A stretch of 64,000 nt of DNA, from assembly GCA_018398815.1 (NCBI GenBank), contig CM031611.1:42596345-42660344 (forward strand). Reading direction: 5' to 3'. Below the pieces are notes generated by a model, which was not told the origin of the DNA, ran no database searches, and worked only from the letters and a program-made list of their open reading frames with translations. The position numbers were made by a program, and so were the translations under genes. Below, piece after piece: positions 60,852-64,000 of the stretch (its first letter is position 1; each line of letters begins with the position of its first letter). This DNA comes from Conus ventricosus. Taxonomy: Eukaryota; Mollusca; Gastropoda; Neogastropoda; Conidae.

Positions 60852-61408
60852 CCCCCACACACACACACACACGACACACAGACATGAAGATTGAAATGCA
60901 CGAGATGGCCTATCTAATTTCTCGAACAAACTGTAAGAAACTGTACTGTTTAGTCTCCCCTGCCATACTATAACGTCTGTGTGTGTTAGTGGTTGTGTGT
61001 ATGGTTGTGTTGTGTTGTTTTATGGTGTGCTTTAATGTCGATTTGGATTTTTATATAGATTAGTGCTTTATGTGGGTTTTGCGTGTGTGCTCATGTGTTT
61101 GTCTGAAAGAGAAAGACACACGAAGCACAACACAGACACAAATACAGACACACAACAGAAGAGATAGAAGATGATGAGAGAGAGAGAGAGAGACAGACAG
61201 AAGAAGACAGACGAGACAGACAAGAGAGAGTAAGCAAGGCCTATAATTTTCTGAACAATAAAGAAAGACTGTCCGATAGTCTCCACCCCACCCACACACC
61301 ACACTCATCAGTGTGCTTCGTTGTGTGATGCTGTGATGTGTGTGTGTGTGTTGTGTGTTGTGCGTGGAGTGTGTGATGTGTAGTGCGTGCGTGTGAGTGT
61401 GTGTGTGT

Positions 61409-61452
<44 letters not shown>

Positions 61453-61455
61453 CGT

Positions 61456-61500
<45 letters not shown>
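59630..61500. repeat. Dense microsatellite cluster (GA, GT, CA, GC)
   Basis: GA 59,632-59,675; GT 59,715-59,734 and 59,752-59,822, then GCGGCGCGCGCGCGCGC to 59,871; CA 60,074-60,121; GA 60,251-60,321; CA 60,326-60,388, 60,452-60,545 and 60,796-60,870; GA 61,173-61,192; GT 61,338-61,455; GA 61,459-61,503. Confidence 0.95.
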
Positions 61501-61503
<3 letters not shown>

Positions 61504-61509
61504 GGGGAA

Positions 61510-62215
61510 GACACGAAGACAGCAGACAGAAAAAGAGGAGTAAGAAAGCACATACATTTATAAATGTAAAACTCAAAAAGCAGCAACCCACACACACACA
61601 CACACCACCCACACACACCACCACACACACACACACACCCCCACACCCCACCACCACCCATCAACAACAACAACAAAATACCCCCAGATCCTCCCCCCCC
61701 CTAACATAACACACTACACTGAGAGAGAGAAGAGGAGAGAGAAGGGGGAGAGGAGAGGAGAGAGAGAGAGAGGGGGGGGGGGGTTGCCAACGGGTTTTAG
61801 GTGTGGGGTGGGGGTTAACAAACCGTTAAAAAACTAAACTAAACCACACACGCACGCTGTGCGAGGGTGTACGTGATACTGTAGCACGCGTGTTAGCCCT
61901 GGCTATGGACAGATTTCTTCTTCCCCCCGTCCCCTCCCCTCCCCAAAACCCCCCCCCCCCCCTTCGGCCCCCCCTATTCTCCCCTTCCCAAAATAAACAC
62001 AAGGCTACCGATCGACCTGTGCGACTCATCAGAAAACCGAGCTTCCCACCACTATGATTTTGTGTGCTTACCTTTGCCCCCTGTGAAAATTTCCGACTGT
62101 GTCTTATCACCTGACATATTAGACCCCGATGTCAATGGATCAAGTCGCCATACGAAACGAGAAGCATTTGGGAAAGGGTTGTCATTTCTAGTCATCTACA
62201 GTTAGATCAAAAGGG
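61510..62215. other. Low-complexity and unique mix
   Basis: CA with CCA 61,588-61,640, GA 61,721-61,770, poly-G 61,771-61,783, poly-C 61,950-61,962; 61,980-62,215 is unique with no recognised gene. Confidence 0.5.
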
Positions 62216-63535
62216 GCGGGGTGAAAAAACTCCCCAACAAAAAAGACGATATCATAACAAAAAACCAAAACAAAAACAACCAAAAAAAAAACAACAACGA
62301 AAAAAAAAAATGTTTCCCCTTTTCCCCCCCCCCCCCCCCCACACACCACCCACGCATGCCCCCCCCACGCACGCACCCACACCCCACAAACCCACCAACC
62401 ACACACCAACAAAAACCTTTTAAACCTGAAAATTTTTTTTTTTCTTCGTCCTTAAAAACAACAAAAAAAAATTTTGGGTTTTACTTGGGGCTTAAAAAAA
62501 AAAGCACGCACCCCCCACCAAAACACACACCAACAAAAAAACCACCCCAAAAAACCCCCCCCCAAAAACCCCAACCAACAACCTACGTAAATGACCCCCC
62601 CCCCAAACCCAAAAAAACCAAAAAACCCGGGGGGAAAAAAGGGAAAGAGGGGAAGGGGGGGAAAGGAGGGGAGGAGGGGGGAATTTCCTTTACACAAAAA
62701 AACCCGATTTTAAAGGGACAAGGCCAGGGAAAAGGGGGGGGAAAATTTTTTTCCCCCCCCCCCCCCCTTTCCTTTTCCCGGGGAAAAATTTTCAAAAGGG
62801 TTAAATTGGGAAAAAAAAAAATTAAAAAAAATCCCCCCCGGAAAACACCATTTCCCCCCCAAAAAAAACAAACAAAACAAAAAAAACCAAAAGGGAGAAA
62901 GAAAAATAAACGGGGAAAAACAACCAAAAACCGTGATTTGGAAATTTTTAAAAAGTTTTTTTTTCCTTTTTTTTCCCCCTTTTTTTTTTTTTTGAGTTGT
63001 ACGGGGAGAAGGGGAAGGAAAAAAAAAGAGGGGGGGGCAATTTGGGGGGGGGGGGGGGGGGAAAAAAGGGATTTTCCGTTTTTTTTTTTAAAGAAAACGG
63101 AAATAAAACACCAAAAAACGGGGGCCAACCTCAACTTTCCCCCCGGGGGAGGGAGGGAGAGAGTTGAGGGGGGCCCCGGGCTTTTTTGTGGAAAAGGGGA
63201 AAAAAGAAAAAAAGGAAAAACAGTTTTATTTTGAATAAAAATCATGTTTAAATTAAAAAAATTTTCTTTTTTTAAGTTTTTAACAAAAGTTGGGAATTAA
63301 AAAAATTTTAATTTTTATTTGTTTCCTTTTATTAAGTGTTTATCATTTAAGTTAAAATTTACTGGTTTTTTGCGATGCAATAGGTTTTATTTAAAAACTT
63401 TTTTTTGGCCCTCTTTCCCGGGGGCCGGTTTTTCCTTTTGGGAGCGCCGGATCTTTAAAAATTTTTGGGGGTTTAAAATTTTCCGGGGGGGGGGTTTTGG
63501 GGTTTTTTTTACAAAAGGGGGGATTTTTAAATCAC
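62216..63535. other. Homopolymer-stretched sequence, probable base-calling or consensus artefact
   Basis: Almost every base is part of a run of 3-12 identical bases, across A, C, G and T alike, while CpG and microsatellites are almost absent. The texture changes abruptly at about 62,216 and ends at about 63,535, where clean CA repeats resume. Open frames of 337 (plus) and 220 (minus) residues exist only because stop codons need mixed bases. I would not annotate genes here. Confidence 0.75.
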
Positions 63536-63536
63536 A

Positions 63537-63578
63537 CAAACACACGCACGCACGCACGCCACGCACGACGCACACACA

Positions 63579-63630
<52 letters not shown>

Positions 63631-63717
63631 GCAGACAGACACACATATACACAGACACACACACACACATACACAAACTCTGTGTATTTGCGTATCTCTC
63701 TTGGTAATAAAGATTTT

Positions 63718-63770
<53 letters not shown>
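63537..63770 (+). repeat. (CA)n, then a retroelement-like tail, then (CT)n
   Basis: CA/GCAC 63,537-63,672, then CTTGGTAATAAAGATTTTG (AATAAA at about 63,705) leading straight into a pure CT run 63,718-63,771. The AATAAA-plus-CT order repeats the layout at 34,757 and 27,302. Confidence 0.8.
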
Positions 63771-63773
<3 letters not shown>

Positions 63774-64000
63774 CTGAGGTTGTACGCGTGGGTTTAGCAC
63801 AGGGACAGGCCACCAACTTGACCAGAGGGGAGGGGGGCAAGGGGGGGGGGGGGGGGGGGGGCGACAATTTAATCCTGACTTTCCGTTTTTTTTTCTTTTT
63901 CAAGCAAGTTCTACGGACATAATACAACACAAACAGACGGGTAGCCAAGCCGAGTACAAACGTTGTCTCTTCATCAGTGCGCTCAAGAGAGAGAGAGAGA

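Noticed and set aside
62221..63245. 337-residue Lys/Pro/Phe-rich plus-strand and 220-residue minus-strand open frames
   Set aside because: They lie in homopolymer-stretched sequence, where stop codons are rare; residues are only those coded by AAA, CCC, GGG, TTT and neighbours.

Overview
This window looks like eukaryotic, most likely marine lophotrochozoan, nuclear DNA; a mollusc and perhaps a gastropod is my best guess. The reasons are the extreme density of (CA)n/(GT)n, (GA)n/(CT)n and poly-G/poly-C tracts, many minisatellites, a tRNA-derived SINE, retroelement 3' tails, and one protein-coding remnant from a gene family I recognise from cnidarian, mollusc, arthropod and fish genomes. There is nothing bacterial here: no operons and no ribosome-binding-site-led ORFs. 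Most long open frames are by-products of short tandem repeats.

Layout. 1-15.5 kb: microsatellites, a 39-bp minisatellite (1.39-2.28 kb), a pair of inverted 16-bp minisatellite arrays (6.64-7.15 kb), a ~50-bp and a 54-bp array (9.08-10.8 kb), and the longest poly-C tract (11.38 kb). 15.62-20.35 kb, minus strand: the only convincing gene remnant. It is a ~4.7-kb intronless-looking coding region broken by about 18 frame changes and at least one in-frame stop. It carries a long conserved N-terminal and central part, a PIN/FEN-nuclease-like acidic motif set, and a C-terminal tesmin/TSO1-type CXC cysteine-rich DNA-binding domain. 20.4-36.9 kb: unique AT-rich sequence alternating with microsatellites, a degenerate TGTTTTCCCT-type repeat (25.3-25.9 kb) and a non-LTR retrotransposon 3' end (34.6-34.8 kb).

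36.9-51.3 kb: a dense set of minisatellites with units of 19, 13, 72, 22, ~45 and 67 bp, a ~0.9-kb polypurine tract (40.5-41.4 kb), a tRNA-derived SINE (46.8 kb), and copies of a dispersed repeat with a hammerhead-like core, two of them forming a fold-back at 47.2-47.4 kb. 51.3-62.2 kb: a GC-richer unidentified block (53.6-54.3 kb), a perfect 40-bp palindrome flanked by a 7-bp direct repeat (55.0 kb), and more microsatellites. 62.2-63.5 kb: sequence whose homopolymers all appear stretched, probably a base-calling or consensus artefact. 63.5-64 kb: microsatellites again.

The genes do not form a pathway. The biological interest lies in the CXC/PIN-like gene family, in mobile-element remnants whose tails appear to have seeded microsatellites, and in the many non-B-DNA-forming tracts. 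No tRNA, rRNA or CRISPR gene was found.
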